Shown one piece after another: positions 17,692 through 26,366 of a stretch of DNA of 64,000 bases. Below the pieces are notes generated by a model. The model was not told the DNA's origin and did no database searches. It saw nothing but the letters and a program-made list of their open reading frames with translations. Both the position numbers and the translations under genes were made by a program. Positions within the stretch are counted from its first letter, which is position 1, and every line of letters starts with the position of its first letter. This stretch comes from Hyphomonadaceae bacterium UBA7672 (GTDB lineage: Bacteria; Pseudomonadota; Alphaproteobacteria; Caulobacterales; Hyphomonadaceae): assembly GCA_002483135.1 (NCBI GenBank), contig DLHI01000026.1:227591-291590 (forward strand), read 5' to 3'.

Positions 17692-17985
17692 TCAGCCCTT
17701 CCCCTGCAGTTTCTCATGATGGCGGATGACTTCCGTCACGATGAAATTGAGGAACTTCTCGGCGAAGTCCGGATCGAGATCGGCAGCCTTGGCCAGCTGG
17801 CGCAGGCGTTCGATCTGCTGGGCTTCGCGCGACTTGTCGGCGGGCGGCATGTTGTGCTGCGCCTTTAGCTCGCCGACCGCCTTGGTCGCCTTGAAGCGTT
17901 CGGCCAGCATGTGGACGACCGCTGCATCGATATTGTCGATGGACGCGCGCAGGCGGGCGAGTTCGAGCGTGGGGTCGATGGTCAT
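17692..17985 (-). CDS. chorismate mutase (AroQ class)
   Basis: A 97-residue all-helical chorismate mutase, converting chorismate to prephenate for Phe/Tyr synthesis. It shows LRASIDNIDAAVVHMLAERFKATKAVGELK with the catalytic Arg (LRASIDNID) and Lys (VGELK), then a second Arg/Glu set in SREAQQIERL and a C-terminal FLNFIVTEVIRHHEKLQ helix. The ATG overlaps the ffh stop (ATGA), so it is coupled to ffh; this position is common in alphaproteobacteria. Confidence 0.93.
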   Translation of the reverse strand: MTIDPTLELARLRASIDNIDAAVVHMLAERFKATKAVGELKAQHNMPPADKSREAQQIERLRQLAKAADLDPDFAEKFLNFIVTEVIRHHEKLQGKG

Positions 17986-19484
17986 TTCTTCTTGTCTCCC
18001 CCAAGTCCGGGAAGGCCGCCGCCGAGGCCCGGTAGTTTCGGACCGCCGGGGCCTGCACCGAGATTCTTGAGCGCATTGAGTTGCGCCTGCGTGACCGGCG
18101 GCGCGCCGCCGCCTCCGCCCATGCCGCCCGGACCGCCGCCGCCCATCATGCCGCCGAGCGACTGGGCGAGGCCCTTCATGCCGCCCTTGCCGATCTTCTT
18201 CATCATGTCGGCCATGTTGCGGTGCTCTTTCAGCACCTTGTTGACCTCCGCCACATCGACGCCCGCGCCGGCCGCGATGCGGCGCTTGCGGGAGGCCTGA
18301 AGGATGTCCGGCTTCTTCCGCTCTTTCGGCGTCATCGACATGATGATCGCTTCCTTGCGTTTCATGATCTTGTCGTCGATGCCGGCGGCGGCCATCTGCG
18401 CCTTGGCGTTCTTCACGCCCGGCATCATCTCCATCAGGCCGCCAAGCCCGCCCATGCGCTGCATCTGGCGCAGCTGGCCGGCATAGTCTTCAAGATCGAA
18501 GAGACCCTTGGCCATCTTCTTGGCGACGCGCTCGGCTTCGGCCTGATCGAGTTCGGCGCGCGCCTTTTCGACGAGGCTGACGATATCGCCCTGCCCAAGA
18601 ATGCGGCCCGCGATACGGCGAGCGTCGAACACGTCGAGCCCTTCGAGCTTTTCGCCCATGCCGATGAAGCGGATCGGCAGACCGGTGACCGAACGCATGG
18701 AGAGAGCGGCGCCGCCACGGCCATCGCCGTCCATGCGGGTGAGGACAAGACCGGTGAGCGGCAGGCGTTCGTTGAAGCGCCTGGCGGTCTCCACCGCGTC
18801 CTGGCCCGTGAGGGCGTCAGCAACGAGCAGCGTCTCGGACGGATTGGCGATGGAGGCGATCTCGGCCGCCTCATTCATCATCTGCTCGTCGAGCGTGGTG
18901 CGACCCGCCGTGTCGAGCATCAGAACGTCATAGCCGCCAAACTTCGCGGCCTGCATGGCGCGGCGGGCGATGTCGGCGGGGAGTTGTCCGGAGACGATCG
19001 GCAGCGCATCAACGCCGGCCTGACCCGCGAGGATGGTCAGCTGTTCCATAGCGGCCGGACGGCGCGTGTCGAGCGAGGCGACGAGAACCTTCTTGCGCTC
19101 CTGTTCCCTGAGGCGCTTGGCCAGCTTGCCGGTGGTGGTGGTTTTACCCGAACCCTGCAGGCCGGCCATCATGATGACGGCAGGCGGCGAGTCGATCTTC
19201 AGCGGGGCGGGTTCTTCGTCGCCGCCAAGCGTGTCGACCAGCGCATCGTGCACGATCTTGACGACCAACTGGCCCGGCTTGATCGACTTGATGACGTTCT
19301 CGCCGATGGCCTGTGGGCGCACATCATCGATGAATTTCTTGACGACCGGCAGCGCGACGTCGGCTTCGAGCAGCGCCACGCGGATCTCGCGCAGGGCCTC
19401 GTTGACGTCCTTCTCGGAGAGGACGCCGCGGCCGGTGAGGCCGTCGAAGACCTTGCCAAGCCTGTCTGTCAGCGCGTCGAACAT
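17982..19484 (-). CDS. ffh: signal recognition particle protein Ffh (SRP54)
   Basis: A 500-residue SRP GTPase that binds signal sequences co-translationally. The N domain is followed by the G domain: P-loop GLQGSGKTTTTGKLA, DTRRPAAMEQL, DTAGRTTLDEQMM, and TRMDGDGRGGAALS. A Met-rich M domain follows with LRQMQRMGGLGGLMEMMPG, MTPKERKKPDIL and SRKRRIAAGAG. The C-terminus is a Gly/Pro/Met-rich tail (GGMMGGGGPGGMGGGG) that may aid RNA or signal binding. It is the first gene of the ffh-chorismate mutase-rpsP-GNAT-rimM operon. Confidence 0.98.
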   Translation of the reverse strand: MFDALTDRLGKVFDGLTGRGVLSEKDVNEALREIRVALLEADVALPVVKKFIDDVRPQAIGENVIKSIKPGQLVVKIVHDALVDTLGGDEEPAPLKIDSPPAVIMMAGLQGSGKTTTTGKLAKRLREQERKKVLVASLDTRRPAAMEQLTILAGQAGVDALPIVSGQLPADIARRAMQAAKFGGYDVLMLDTAGRTTLDEQMMNEAAEIASIANPSETLLVADALTGQDAVETARRFNERLPLTGLVLTRMDGDGRGGAALSMRSVTGLPIRFIGMGEKLEGLDVFDARRIAGRILGQGDIVSLVEKARAELDQAEAERVAKKMAKGLFDLEDYAGQLRQMQRMGGLGGLMEMMPGVKNAKAQMAAAGIDDKIMKRKEAIIMSMTPKERKKPDILQASRKRRIAAGAGVDVAEVNKVLKEHRNMADMMKKIGKGGMKGLAQSLGGMMGGGGPGGMGGGGGAPPVTQAQLNALKNLGAGPGGPKLPGLGGGLPGLGGDKKK

Positions 19485-19827
19485 CGCGATCCCTTTTCAT
19501 GCCGGACCATCCGACATGGGTAGACTTCTTCCCCGCACAAACCCTTTGGCCGCGTTCAAACGCCTAAACGCCGAACACCCCGCTGAGCGCAACGCGCCGG
19601 GCGGGGGACCTCGCCAGCCTCGTCCGCAATCCCTGAAAACAAGGAAAGGGGGTCGTGCTGGAGAAAGCACAGACGGAATCTGCGCGGAAAGACGGGCTCC
19701 CTACCCCCGCCTGTGGAAAAGGTCAAGAAAGACCGGGTTTGACCCGCCGTGTGCCAGAATAGCGGTCGGGGAACCCTGCAAGCCGCCATCCGTTGCTGCC
19801 GTGCCCCCCAATCCCAGGCTCCCTCCC
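19485..19827. other. divergent intergenic region between ffh and the transglutaminase gene
   Basis: 343 bp with promoters presumably in both directions. I see GGTCAAGAAAGACC (a GGTC/GACC pair) at about 19713-19732 followed by GGGTTTGACC, and A-rich stretches near 19630-19650. An antisense-looking ORF on the minus strand lacks a ribosome site. No 4.5S/SRP RNA motif was found even though ffh is adjacent. Confidence 0.4.
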
Positions 19828-20670
19828 ATGCCCGCATTCCGGATCCGTCACGAGACGATCTATGACTATTCTTCGCCCGTCAGCCTGGCCCCGCACCAGC
19901 TCTACCTGAGGCCACGAGGCGACCACAGGCTGAAGCTGGGCGCTTCTTCCCTCACCCTGTCGCCGCCAGCCGAGGTCATCTGGCGGAACGACATGTACGG
20001 AAACTCCGTCGCCAGCGCCCGCTTCGACGACGAGACGACCCAGCTGCAGGTCATCAGCGAGCTGGACGTCGAGACCTTCCCCCGCAGCGAACAGCAGCGC
20101 CGCTTGCTGATCGAAATGGGTGTGGCGCATTATTCCCCGCTCGAAGGCCAGATCTTGGCGCCCTTCATCCAGCAGCCTCCCGACACGTTCGAGGCGGTGT
20201 CCGCATGGGTCCGCAGCGGGCCGCAGAAGCCCAAGGGTGCCTACGACCGCCTGCTCGAATGCGCTGCGCGCATTCGACACGAATTCGACTATCGCGTGCG
20301 CTTCGAACCCGGATTGCAGAGCCCCGCCGAAACGCTTGGCCTGCACTCGGGCACCTGCCGCGACTTCGCCGAGCTGATGATCGCTGCCGCCCGCAGCATC
20401 GGCTGCGCCGCGCGGTTCGTGACCGGCTATGTGTTCACGCCGAACGCGGCGCCGGGATCGTCCTCGCCGCATGCGTGGGCCGAGGTTTACCTGCCGGCGC
20501 TGGGCTGGATCGAACTCGACGCCACCAATGGCCTGATTGACGATGGCGACCTGATTTCGGTCGCCTCTGCCGCCAGCGGCGCTGAGCTGACGCCCATCTC
20601 GGGCGCGTATTCGGGCGCCGGCGCCACATCGACCATGAATGTCTCAGTGGACGTCCTGAAGCTCGACTGA
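19828..20670 (+). CDS. transglutaminase-like cysteine protein with N-terminal beta region
   Basis: A 280-residue protein. The N-terminal region starts FRIRHETIYDYSSPVSLAPHQLYLRPR, the conserved N-terminal domain of bacterial transglutaminase-like proteins. The catalytic triad follows: Cys in HSGTCRDFAELM (about 178), His in SSPHAWAEVYLP (about 219) and Asp in IELDATNG (about 234). The ATG at 19828 is preferred over a longer frame starting at 19033 that runs through the ffh antisense. There is no signal peptide. It may be a cytosolic protease or amide transferase; the substrate is unknown. Confidence 0.88.
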   Translation: MPAFRIRHETIYDYSSPVSLAPHQLYLRPRGDHRLKLGASSLTLSPPAEVIWRNDMYGNSVASARFDDETTQLQVISELDVETFPRSEQQRRLLIEMGVAHYSPLEGQILAPFIQQPPDTFEAVSAWVRSGPQKPKGAYDRLLECAARIRHEFDYRVRFEPGLQSPAETLGLHSGTCRDFAELMIAAARSIGCAARFVTGYVFTPNAAPGSSSPHAWAEVYLPALGWIELDATNGLIDDGDLISVASAASGAELTPISGAYSGAGATSTMNVSVDVLKLD

Positions 20671-20723
20671 CCTGTACCCGCTCGCCGCGCGATGCTAACG
20701 CGCGGTGGAAGGCGGATTACATC

Positions 20724-21413
20724 ATGCGCACAATAGGCTTGATCGGGGGAATGAGCTGGCAGTCGAGCCGGCTTTACTATGACCGGATCAACCAGATGGT
20801 GGCCGAGCGGCGCGGCGGCGCGAGCTCTGCGAAGATCATCGTCAACTCACTCGACTTCGCGCCCATCGCGAAGATGCAGGCCGAAGGCCAATGGCGCGAG
20901 GCGGGCGCCATGCTGGCGGACGCTGCGCAGGCGCTGGAGCGGGCCGGGGCGGACGTGATCGCCATCGGCGCCAATACGATGCACAAGGTGGCCCAGCAGG
21001 TGATGGCCTCGGTGCGCTTGCCACTGATCCATATCGGCGACTCGCTGGCCGCCGAGCTGCGGCGCGATGCACGGTCGCGGCCGCTATTGCTGGGCACGCG
21101 TTACACGATGGAGGATCCGTTCCTGATCCAGCACCTGGAGCGGAAGGGCATTGGCGCGATCACCCCAGATCAGGATGATCGCAATGCGCTGCACGCCATC
21201 ATCTATGACCAGCTGATCAAGGGCATTGTCACGGACGAAGCGCGCGACACCGTTCACGCGATGATCGAGCGATCCTTTGGCCGGGAAGCCGACAGCGTCA
21301 TCTTCGGCTGCACCGAGATCGGCATGCTGTTCCCGCCGACGGAAGTTGGCGTGCCGGGCTATGACACGCTGGAGCTCCACGCCCGCGCGCTGGTCGATTT
21401 CGCGCTGGCTTGA
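20724..21413 (+). CDS. aspartate/glutamate racemase family protein
   Basis: A 229-residue Asp/Glu racemase superfamily protein. It opens MRTIGLIGGMSWQSSRLYY, typical of YgeA-like racemases, and has the C-terminal Cys in IFGCTEIGML with the following PTEVGVPGYDTLELHA. The N-terminal catalytic position, where many members have Cys in CTNTMHK, reads IGANTMHK here, so the first acid/base Cys is Ala. Some relatives lack the first Cys too. Thus a racemase, a lyase-like variant or an inactive protein are all possible. Confidence 0.85.
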   Translation: MRTIGLIGGMSWQSSRLYYDRINQMVAERRGGASSAKIIVNSLDFAPIAKMQAEGQWREAGAMLADAAQALERAGADVIAIGANTMHKVAQQVMASVRLPLIHIGDSLAAELRRDARSRPLLLGTRYTMEDPFLIQHLERKGIGAITPDQDDRNALHAIIYDQLIKGIVTDEARDTVHAMIERSFGREADSVIFGCTEIGMLFPPTEVGVPGYDTLELHARALVDFALA

Positions 21414-21417
21414 GCGG

Positions 21418-21987
21418 TCAGGCATAACTCCGCTTCGGTCGCCACCCGTTTGCGCCTTCAGGCAGCAGGTCGAAGAATCGCCAGGCCATGCAGAAATCGT
21501 CGTAGTCGTCGAACGGAGAGGCCGACGCGCGCGTGACCTTTCCGTCCTTCAACTGGAAGGCCGAGACGCCAGGCATCGGCCCGCCCGAGGCCGTCGCAAA
21601 CCCCATGTCCGCCGAGAACGTCGTGCCTTTCGTGCTGACCATCGGGAAACGCCAGCCGCGTGAGGCGGCGAACTCCGCCTGCACCGCAGGAAGATCGGGG
21701 CTCGCGACCACCAGCGCTGCGCGATCGGAGATGTGCGGATAGAAGCCGTTGAGGCCATCCGCCCACATCGTGCAGCTGTTGCAGCCAGTTCCCATGTTGT
21801 GGACGACAAACAGGTCGCGCCTGCCGCCGAACAGCGCCTTCAGCATCACCGGTCCGGTCAATGTCTGGAACACGTAATCTCCCACGTCCGTGCGCGCCGT
21901 CTCGGCCAGCGCCGCCCGCAGCTCGTTGCGCGTTTCCACCAGCCGCGATCTCAGCTCGACAATACGAGGAGCTTCTCGAAGGTTCAC
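21418..21987 (-). CDS. DUF899 family thioredoxin-like protein (short form)
   Basis: A 189-residue member of the DUF899/AhpC-like thioredoxin-fold group. It shows DLFVVHNMGTGCNSCTMWADG with a CxxC pair (CNSC), then DLPAVQAEFAASRGWRFPMVS and GFATASGGPMPGVSAF. The GTG start overlaps the ArsR stop (GTGA), so it is translationally coupled to the regulator. A longer DUF899 paralogue is encoded divergently upstream of the operon. It is likely a redox or peroxidase-like protein, but the biochemical activity of DUF899 is not established. Confidence 0.85.
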   Translation of the reverse strand: MNLREAPRIVELRSRLVETRNELRAALAETARTDVGDYVFQTLTGPVMLKALFGGRRDLFVVHNMGTGCNSCTMWADGLNGFYPHISDRAALVVASPDLPAVQAEFAASRGWRFPMVSTKGTTFSADMGFATASGGPMPGVSAFQLKDGKVTRASASPFDDYDDFCMAWRFFDLLPEGANGWRPKRSYA

Positions 21988-22415
21988 CGGGATTTTCCTT
22001 TCGGCCTTGTCTGCGTCTTCTTGCGGGGTCTTGCAGCCTTGCGCTTCGGCTCTGGCGGCGGCAGCGCCTTCACGAACGCGGCGAGATCGTCAAACGACTG
22101 CTGCCAGTACTTGGTATAACGGTTGAGCCAGATGGCGGCGTCGTAGAGCGGCGCGGCGTCGAGATTGCAACGCGCGATGCGGCCCGTGCGCTCCTGCGCC
22201 ACCAGCCCTGCCCTCACCAGCACCTGGATATGGCGCGAGACGGCCTGCAGCGACATGGCGAAGGGTTCGGCCAGTTCCGACACCAGTGCCGAGCTTTCAT
22301 CCAGCCGGCGCAGGATCTGCCGCCGCACCGGATCGGACAGTGCAAAGAACACCCGGTCCAGCGCTTCCTCCTGTTCGATGGCCGGATCGCGCGAGCCGGC
22401 AAGGGCGAGTGTCAT
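21984..22415 (-). CDS. ArsR family transcriptional regulator
   Basis: A 143-residue winged-helix repressor-type protein. It contains RVFFALSDPVRRQILRRL, the ArsR helix core, LAEPFAMSLQAVSRHIQVLVRAGLVAQERTGRIARC with recognition helix QAVSRHI and wing, ending in a Lys/Arg-rich tail. No CxCxxC metal motif is present, so it is not an obvious metal sensor; the group resembles the stand-alone regulators paired with SRPBCC or DUF899 genes. The ATG at 22415 overlaps the stop of the upstream membrane ORF (ATGA). It likely controls the divergent DUF899 gene through the palindrome at 22727-22744. Confidence 0.88.
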   Translation of the reverse strand: MTLALAGSRDPAIEQEEALDRVFFALSDPVRRQILRRLDESSALVSELAEPFAMSLQAVSRHIQVLVRAGLVAQERTGRIARCNLDAAPLYDAAIWLNRYTKYWQQSFDDLAAFVKALPPPEPKRKAARPRKKTQTRPKGKSR

Positions 22416-22675
22416 GGCGTCACCGAGGCAAGGGTTGTGTCCGGACCGGAGCATAGCGGCTGGGCCATCAGTTCTTCCAGTATCGAGCGATCATTTGCAG
22501 CGGCGCGCGAGGCGTAATGGCCGGCGTGATCGAGAAGGGTGGGCGCGGTTGCGAGCGCAATCACGGCGGCGACCACCAGTCCGGCTGAGGCGGCAACGCC
22601 GCGATGGGCGGCCACGATCCGACCCGCAACAGCGAGGTTTCCGGCCATCAGCGCGCTGAGAAGGCAGCACAACAT
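22412..22675 (-). CDS. small membrane protein, first gene of the ArsR-DUF899 operon
   Basis: An 87-residue protein with one long or two short hydrophobic stretches (LSALMAGNLAVAGRIVA and GVAASAGLVVAAVIALATAP) and a soluble C-terminal part. No domain was recognised. Its stop overlaps the ArsR ATG as ATGA, which supports that it is a real gene coupled to the regulator. The start is less sure; only a weak ribosome site precedes ATG 22675. Confidence 0.5.
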   Translation of the reverse strand: MLCCLLSALMAGNLAVAGRIVAAHRGVAASAGLVVAAVIALATAPTLLDHAGHYASRAAANDRSILEELMAQPLCSGPDTTLASVTP

Positions 22676-22701
22676 TTCTTCGACGCCTCTTGAAGCCCCG
22701 C

Positions 22702-22744
22702 TTGACTATCAACATTTCAATTGACTATCAACACTTATGTTGAT
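22702..22744. promoter_or_regulatory. candidate ArsR operator: two direct repeats plus a palindrome
   Basis: TTGACTATCAACA occurs twice (22702-22714 and 22721-22733), 19 bp apart. The second overlaps a perfect inverted repeat ATCAACA-CTTA-TGTTGAT (22727-22744). It lies between the ArsR-containing operon and the divergent DUF899 gene, next to the latter's ribosome site. The TTGACT units also resemble -35 boxes. Control by the adjacent ArsR protein is inference. Confidence 0.6.
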
Positions 22745-22758
22745 TGATGGAGTGGACC

Positions 22759-23454
22759 ATGACGCCGAGGATTGCAACGACCGACGAGTGGATTAAGGCG
22801 CGTGAAGCGCTTCTGACGGCCGAAAAGGCCTTCACGCGCGAGCGCGATGAGCTGAGTGCGCGGCGGCGGGAAATGCCATGGCTGCGCATCGACGAGGATT
22901 ATGTGTTCAACGGCCCGAACGGTGAGCAGTCGCTGTCGGACCTGTTCAACGGACGCTCGCAGCTGATCGTCTATCACCTGATGTTCGCGCCGGAATGGGA
23001 CTGGGCGTGCAAGAGCTGTTCGTTCTGGGCCGACCAGTTCGATGGCGCGATCCCGCATCTCAATGCACGCGACACGTCGTTCGTCGCGATCTCCCGCGCG
23101 CCGCTGGAAAAGCTGCAAAGGCATGCAAAGCGGCTGGGCTGGAAGTTCCCGTGGCTGTCAGCCGAGAAGAACCGCTTCGCCTTTGACATGGGCTTCTCGT
23201 TCGCGGCCGACGATGCAAACGGCGTCTACAACTTCAAGCCGAAACAGCCCGGCCCCACCGACCTGCCGGGCTTCACGATGTTCATCCGTGGCGATCACGG
23301 CGCAATCTACAAGACTTACAACATCCAGGGTCGGGGGCAGGACATCACCAACGGCGCCTACAACATGCTCGACTTCACCGCGAAAGGTCGCAACGAGAGC
23401 GATCGGCCGCCAATGAAGTGGGTGAGGTTGCATGACGAGTATGGGGCGGCCTAG
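22759..23454 (+). CDS. DUF899 family thioredoxin-like protein (long form)
   Basis: A 231-residue DUF899 protein with the family core: LIVYHLMFAPEWDWACKSCSFWADQFDGAIPHL with a CxxC-type pair (CKSC), then FVAISRAPLEKLQRHAKRLGWKFPWLS and FNIYNMQ-like NTYNIQGRG near the end. It aligns in order with the shorter paralogue at 21418-21987 but has an extra N-terminal helix and C-terminal region. ATG 22759 has GGAG at good spacing and was chosen over TTG 22744 inside the palindrome. It is probably regulated by the neighbouring ArsR protein. Confidence 0.87.
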   Translation: MTPRIATTDEWIKAREALLTAEKAFTRERDELSARRREMPWLRIDEDYVFNGPNGEQSLSDLFNGRSQLIVYHLMFAPEWDWACKSCSFWADQFDGAIPHLNARDTSFVAISRAPLEKLQRHAKRLGWKFPWLSAEKNRFAFDMGFSFAADDANGVYNFKPKQPGPTDLPGFTMFIRGDHGAIYKTYNIQGRGQDITNGAYNMLDFTAKGRNESDRPPMKWVRLHDEYGAA

Positions 23455-24468
23455 TTATTCCTCATTGGCCTGATCGAGCGGCAGGCCAAGCGCCTCGCGA
23501 TGGCGGGCTCCGCGCAGGATGCCTTCCATCGCGTGATTGCCTTCGTGGCAGGCGTATTCGTAGATCGCCTCGCCATCGTTCCAGAAGGCGATCTCGCCTG
23601 ACCAGGGTTGCGAATAGTAGGTCGGGTCATCGACCGTGAACTGGTAGAGCAGCTGGCCTTCCGCAACTCGGCTGAAGCGCTCCGTGACCTTCGCGGTCGC
23701 TGACAGATAGGCCGGGTGGTCCTGCCATGCGTGATAGGCGTTGAAGCTGGTGGTTTCGATCACCAGCGTGTCGCCGTCCCACCAGCCGATGGAATCGCCA
23801 AACAGCGGTGCGACTCCGGAAGGCTGGTGCGGCTTGCCGATGGGGATGACGCGGGCATGGCTGATCATCTCGGTATGGATCAGGACGTGGCCAGGCGTCT
23901 GCACGATCTGGTAGTGGTTGTTGTAGAGCCCGTTGACCATGGGCGGCCCCGTACGCCCGCCTGTGGCGAGGCAGCGATCGGGCAAGGGCCGCGCTTCGGG
24001 ATCGGAATAGCCGAGCCGTTCTTCGCCGGCGTGAGCGAGTTTGCGGCCAGCCTCGGAGTAAGGGATCTTTCCATCCGGCGGATCGGTAATCCATGCCGTA
24101 CGGGCCACACCCCGCACGACGCCAAAACGCGTTCCTGGATCGATCCAGAAAGCATTATAGCCCCGCCCCATCAGCAGGTCGCGGCCGGTGAGCAGGCCGG
24201 TGGCGGGCGTGTTGGCGATATCCTCGGTGCGCATGCGCACCAGTTGCGGGTGATTGAGCGTGGCCTGCTCGACCTCCTCGGGCGCCAGGGTCGTTGTCTT
24301 GTAGCGGTCAACGCGCTCCAGCGTCGTGATGGAGGCGTTAGTCCAGGTGCCCTGCAGGTCGGGCCGGCCATCCGGCGTTCGGGGCGGCTGGTAGGCGGCC
24401 TGGGCGAATGAAGCTGGCGCCGCCACGCAGGCGAGCGCCATAGCCGCAAGGATTGTGCGGATCAGCAT
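23455..24468 (-). CDS. conserved exported hypothetical protein
   Basis: A 337-residue protein with a Sec signal (MLIRTILAAMALACVAAPASFAQ). The mature start PPRTPDGRPDLQGTWTNAS is a motif I associate with a family of exported proteins common in Hyphomonadaceae and sphingomonads. Further conserved blocks are RPLPDRCLATGGRTGPPM, YNNHYQIVQTPGHVLIH and FGDSIGWWDGDTLVIET, the last resembling a beta-propeller or lipocalin-like blade. The function is unknown. It stands alone between convergent and divergent genes. Confidence 0.75.
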   Translation of the reverse strand: MLIRTILAAMALACVAAPASFAQAAYQPPRTPDGRPDLQGTWTNASITTLERVDRYKTTTLAPEEVEQATLNHPQLVRMRTEDIANTPATGLLTGRDLLMGRGYNAFWIDPGTRFGVVRGVARTAWITDPPDGKIPYSEAGRKLAHAGEERLGYSDPEARPLPDRCLATGGRTGPPMVNGLYNNHYQIVQTPGHVLIHTEMISHARVIPIGKPHQPSGVAPLFGDSIGWWDGDTLVIETTSFNAYHAWQDHPAYLSATAKVTERFSRVAEGQLLYQFTVDDPTYYSQPWSGEIAFWNDGEAIYEYACHEGNHAMEGILRGARHREALGLPLDQANEE

Positions 24469-24622
24469 CGGTTTCCTCCCCTATCGCGATACCGCCCCCT
24501 GTCTTTCTGGCGCGCGGAGCGTGGCCCGCGCCTGCAAGGTCGTGAGTTCGTGATGTGACCGAGCTTGCCTGCACCGGGGTTGGCCTGCAAGCTAAGCCTC
24601 TAACGGAGCGTTGGAGCGGCGC

Positions 24623-25519
24623 ATGCCCATCCTGTCTCGACTGCGGGCTGCAGCCGCGCTTGCCATTGCCGGGCTTGTCGGGGTTGCCACGCCGGTCACG
24701 GCCCAGCAGGGCGGGATGACGCGCGTCGACATAGAGCTCATGCTGGCCGTCGATATCTCGCAGTCGATGGATTACGACGAGCACTCGATCCAGCGGCAGG
24801 GCTATATCGACGCCTTCCGCCATGCCGACGTCATCAACGCGCTGATGGGCGGGCCGGAAGGCAGGATCGCCGTGATGTACATGGAATGGGCGGGCGATTT
24901 CGATCCGATCCCCACCATCCCGTGGACGATCATCGACAGTCCGGAATCCGCCCATGCCTTCGCCGACAGGCTGGAGAAGGAGCCGATCTATGGCGAGCAG
25001 CGCACGTCGATCTCCACGGCCCTTCTGGCGGCGCAGGAATACATCCGCTCGAATAATATCGCATCGCACCGGCAGGTGATCGACGTGTCCGGCGATGGCG
25101 CGAACAATGCGGGCGCGCTGGTGGAGCCGGTGCGCGATGAACTGGTGAAGAACGGCATCATCATCAACGGCCTGCCAATCATGCTGAACAAGCCGAAGGA
25201 ATTCTACGACATCGACCATCTCGACCGTTACTACAAGCAGTGCGTGATCGGCGGCGTCGGCGCGTTCATCGCACCGGTGTTCGACCTGCGCCACCTTCCG
25301 GCGACGATCCGCAAGAAGCTGGTGATGGAGATCGCCTCGATCGAGATCGAGCCCGACATGGCGCCGATCCAGTTTGCCGAAGCGCCGCCTCCGCCCGGCG
25401 GCGACTTCTATCGTGCGCAGCTGAAACTCCCGACCGAGAAGATGGACTGCACCATAGGCGAACAGGTGTGGGGCGGCGGCCGCGGCTATGGCGGCTATGG
25501 GCGCTACAGGGATCAGTAG
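24623..25519 (+). CDS. DUF1194 exported VWA-like protein
   Basis: A 298-residue protein with a signal peptide (ILSRLRAAAALAIAGLVGVATPVTAQ). The VWA-like DUF1194 domain follows: IELMLAVDISQSMD carries the MIDAS DxSxS motif, DVSGDGANNAG the second metal-site segment, and RQVIDVSGDG is diagnostic. The C-terminal tail is Gly/Tyr-rich (GGGRGYGGYGRYRDQ). ATG 24623 has GGAG 7 nt upstream; a TTG at 24611 is rejected. It is probably a periplasmic adhesion-like or scaffolding protein, with the role unproven. Confidence 0.85.
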   Translation: MPILSRLRAAAALAIAGLVGVATPVTAQQGGMTRVDIELMLAVDISQSMDYDEHSIQRQGYIDAFRHADVINALMGGPEGRIAVMYMEWAGDFDPIPTIPWTIIDSPESAHAFADRLEKEPIYGEQRTSISTALLAAQEYIRSNNIASHRQVIDVSGDGANNAGALVEPVRDELVKNGIIINGLPIMLNKPKEFYDIDHLDRYYKQCVIGGVGAFIAPVFDLRHLPATIRKKLVMEIASIEIEPDMAPIQFAEAPPPPGGDFYRAQLKLPTEKMDCTIGEQVWGGGRGYGGYGRYRDQ

Positions 25520-25528
25520 GGCGAGGCG

Positions 25529-26236
25529 TCAGGCCTGCGCGGCGCGGCGGTAGAGCGCCTTGTCGGCGTACATTGCTTCGTCGGCGCGGGCGAGCGCTCC
25601 CTCGGCAGTGTCGTCCAGATGAATGTGTGCAATGCCATAGGCCGCCGAGACATAGTGCGGCACGCCCTCGTGCAGCACCTTTTCCGTCGATAGCGCGGCG
25701 ACCAGCGTTTCGGCCTTCGCAGCGGCGGCCTCGGGGCCAAGGTGCGTGAGGAGGACGGCGAATTCATCGCCGCCGATACGGCCCACAACGTCAGTCTCGC
25801 GGGTGTGGCGCACCAGCACTTCGCCGATGGCGCGGATGACCGCGTCGCCCGCCGGATGGCCGTGGCTGTCGTTGATTGACTTGAAGTTGTTGAGGTCGAA
25901 ATAGACAAGGCTCGCCTCGATCTCGTGGCGTTTCACCATCGCAATGACGCGCGAGGCTTCGCGCACGAAGGCGCGGCGATTGTAGACTGGCGCCAGCGGA
26001 TCGTGATCGGCCGAAGCTTCAGCTTCCGCGAGCGACAGCTTCAGCTCTTCCACGTCGAGGCGCAGCGAATCGATCTCGCCGATCATGACGTTGAACGCGG
26101 TGCGCACCTGGGGCGTCAGATGGTGTTCGGGTACGCCGAAAACGTCGGCGACGCGCAGGGCAAGGTCGACCGGTTTTTCGACCGGGGCGACATCAACCTG
26201 GCGGCTTCGCGGGGCGAAGATGGAGAAGAACTTCAT
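25529..26236 (-). CDS. diguanylate cyclase (GGDEF domain)
   Basis: About 235 residues, making cyclic di-GMP from GTP. The active-site loop is intact (RIGGDEFAVLL, GGDEF about 155-159). An I-site RETD lies five residues before it, so product inhibition is expected. The substrate region DLNNFKSINDSHGHPAGDAV is canonical, while the usual HDPLTGLxNRR reads HDPLAPVYNRR. The N-terminal 90 residues include a helical segment (IDSLRLDVEELKLSLAEAEAS) that may dimerise; no known sensor domain is seen. Start is uncertain: ATG 26236 has AGGAG at rather long spacing, and TTG 26272 is possible. Confidence 0.93.
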   Translation of the reverse strand: MKFFSIFAPRSRQVDVAPVEKPVDLALRVADVFGVPEHHLTPQVRTAFNVMIGEIDSLRLDVEELKLSLAEAEASADHDPLAPVYNRRAFVREASRVIAMVKRHEIEASLVYFDLNNFKSINDSHGHPAGDAVIRAIGEVLVRHTRETDVVGRIGGDEFAVLLTHLGPEAAAAKAETLVAALSTEKVLHEGVPHYVSAAYGIAHIHLDDTAEGALARADEAMYADKALYRRAAQA

Positions 26237-26366
26237 ATCTGGCGCGGGACTCCTCGCCCCATTCCACAGCAAGGCCGTTAGCAGCTGATTAACCGACTTC
26301 CGACCGGGCGTTGCGGATCAGCCGGATATGCCTGTAGAAGGCCCCTTTCGCGGGCCGGAGAGCCTC

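Noticed and set aside
19600..19827. 4.5S/SRP RNA gene next to ffh
   Set aside because: The conserved GGAAGG-AGCAGCC type loop motif is absent on both strands.
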